A stretch of 6,011 nt of DNA from a bacterium. GTDB taxonomy: Bacteria > Patescibacteriota > Patescibacteriia > Magasanikbacterales > GWA2-37-8. Location: positions 1 to 6,011 of the forward strand of contig JAJYIJ010000065.1 in the NCBI GenBank assembly GCA_021790135.1, read 5' to 3'. The notes beneath the pieces are model-generated. The model ran no database searches. It was not told the origin of the DNA and was given only the letters and a program-made list of their open reading frames with translations. Numbering within the stretch: position 1 is the first letter of the stretch; every line of letters starts with the position of its first letter. Below are positions 5,336 through 6,011 of this stretch, one piece after another. The position numbers were made by a program, and so were the translations under genes.

Positions 5336-6011
5336 CTATTTTCCGTATAGATACTCCGCCAAGGCCTCTTGCCAAGGCCGCTCAGGTGGTAGTTTCGTAT
5401 TGATGAGTCGGGAGAAAGGTGGTCGGCGGGCTGGACGAGGAAAATCGCTGCTCCGTACGGGTATAGTCCTTACTGAAATCTTTTTCAGACGAAAGGCTTC
5501 GTTAGCCAGCTCATACCAACTAGCCGCCCCTTCATTTGCCCCGTGATAGATGCCATAGGGCATTTTTTCCATGAGCAATTTCTTGACGAGTCGAGCGGCG
5601 TCGACACTGTAGGTTGGAGAACTTATTTCTTCATTGACAATTTTTAATTCTTTTTTTCCCTGTTTCAAAACTAAATCCAACATGATATCAACAAAACTTT
5701 TTTTGGCATTTTCGCTTTGGCCGGGCGGGCCGAACAGACGCGATAGACGAACGAGATAATATTGGTCCGTATTTTCCCTGAGCGCCTTCTCTCCCGCCGC
5801 CTTGGTTCGGCCATACTGATTGATCGGATTAACCAAAGCCGACTCCGTATAGCCTTCTTTTAGAGTGCCATCAAAAACATATTCGCTCGAAAAATGCACT
5901 AGCGGAATTCCCAGTCCCTTAGTAATTTTTGCCATTGAACCAACTGCCTCGGCATTGATCTTCTGCGCCAATGCCAGCGTCTCGACATTTTTTTCGGCCT
6001 CATCGACACTG
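5336..6011 (-). CDS. rmlD: dTDP-4-dehydrorhamnose reductase, C-terminal part (start outside window)
   Basis: The last 224 codons of an RmlD-type SDR enzyme, which catalyses the final NAD(P)H-dependent step of dTDP-L-rhamnose synthesis in the cytoplasm. The frame stays open to the window edge. The residues before the TTG at 5971 (VDEAEKNVETLALAQKIN) match the family's AVDxAE...A.xVNA segment, so that TTG is not the start. In visible-residue numbering: HFSSEYVFDG (about 39-48, active-site Ser region), YGRTK (66-70, catalytic Tyr and Lys), VRLSRLFGPPG (about 86-96), SPTYSVDAA (about 131-139), RRPPFSRLINTKL (about 205-217) and RPWQEALAEYL (about 211-221, overlapping region near the end) all fit the family. 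The N-terminal Rossmann GxxGxxG is outside the window, so a fusion to RmlC or another upstream domain cannot be excluded. The gene ends in TAG and is followed by its own terminator. It is a paralogue of the C-terminal domain of the neighbouring fusion protein. Confidence 0.87.
   Translation of the reverse strand, partial: SVDEAEKNVETLALAQKINAEAVGSMAKITKGLGIPLVHFSSEYVFDGTLKEGYTESALVNPINQYGRTKAAGEKALRENTDQYYLVRLSRLFGPPGQSENAKKSFVDIMLDLVLKQGKKELKIVNEEISSPTYSVDAARLVKKLLMEKMPYGIYHGANEGAASWYELANEAFRLKKISVRTIPVRSSDFPRPARRPPFSRLINTKLPPERPWQEALAEYLYGK

Noticed and set aside
4986..5546. Plus-strand open frame of 186 codons crossing the intergenic region
   Set aside because: It is antisense to the GT4 N-terminus, the promoter, the terminator and the rmlD C-terminus. 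The translation is low-complexity with no recognisable domain, and both overlapped genes have clear motifs.
5336..5971. A short complete gene starting at TTG 5971
   Set aside because: The frame remains open to 6011, and the upstream residues VDEAEKNVETLA match RmlD, so the gene is truncated by the window edge and not naturally short.
1..6011. CRISPR arrays, tRNA/rRNA genes, insertion sequences or riboswitches
   Set aside because: I saw no regularly spaced direct repeats, cloverleaf-like segments, transposase motifs or terminal inverted repeats. The only clear inverted repeats are the two terminators, and both predicted leaders are too short for a riboswitch.

Overview
All recognisable genes in this window lie on the minus strand, so transcription runs from high to low coordinates. 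The window is a piece of a surface-polysaccharide locus with a rhamnose signature. In transcription order it holds: the 3' part of a dTDP-4-dehydrorhamnose reductase gene (5336-6011, entering from outside); a terminator; a strong promoter; a large gene encoding a GT4/DUF1972-type glycosyltransferase fused in frame to a second RmlD-like reductase domain (3078-5210); a second terminator; a second strong promoter; and four overlapping or abutting family-2 (GT-A, WbbL/COG1216-like) glycosyltransferase genes at 2111-2965, 1077-2114, 232-1089 and 1-242. The last of these runs off the window.

Organism: bacterial. The promoters read as sigma70-type (TTGACA-17-TATGGT and TTTACA-17-TATACT) and the terminators as Rho-independent hairpins. 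TAA, TAG and TGA all end genes at family-appropriate positions, so the standard code applies. The DNA is moderately AT-rich by eye and genes are tightly packed. The starts largely lack a Shine-Dalgarno sequence. The C-terminal style of the GT2 protein at 2111-2965 resembles what I recall from Patescibacteria (CPR, Parcubacteria-like). This lineage call is an inference at low to moderate confidence and needs a database search.

How the genes fit together (inference): RmlD-type enzymes carry out the last step of dTDP-L-rhamnose synthesis. GT4 proteins with an N-terminal DUF1972 region include rhamnosyltransferases, so the fusion could couple donor synthesis to sugar transfer. The four GT2 enzymes would add further sugars, possibly also rhamnose, to a membrane-linked glycan at the inner face of the membrane. 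No polymerase, flippase, ligase or priming transferase is visible here, so the final product (O-antigen, capsule, wall polysaccharide or S-layer glycan) cannot be named.

Gene-free stretches are short. The interval 2966-3077 holds one terminator and one promoter, and 5211-5335 holds the other pair. I found no tRNA, rRNA, mobile element, CRISPR array or riboswitch. No plus-strand reading frame looks like a real gene.
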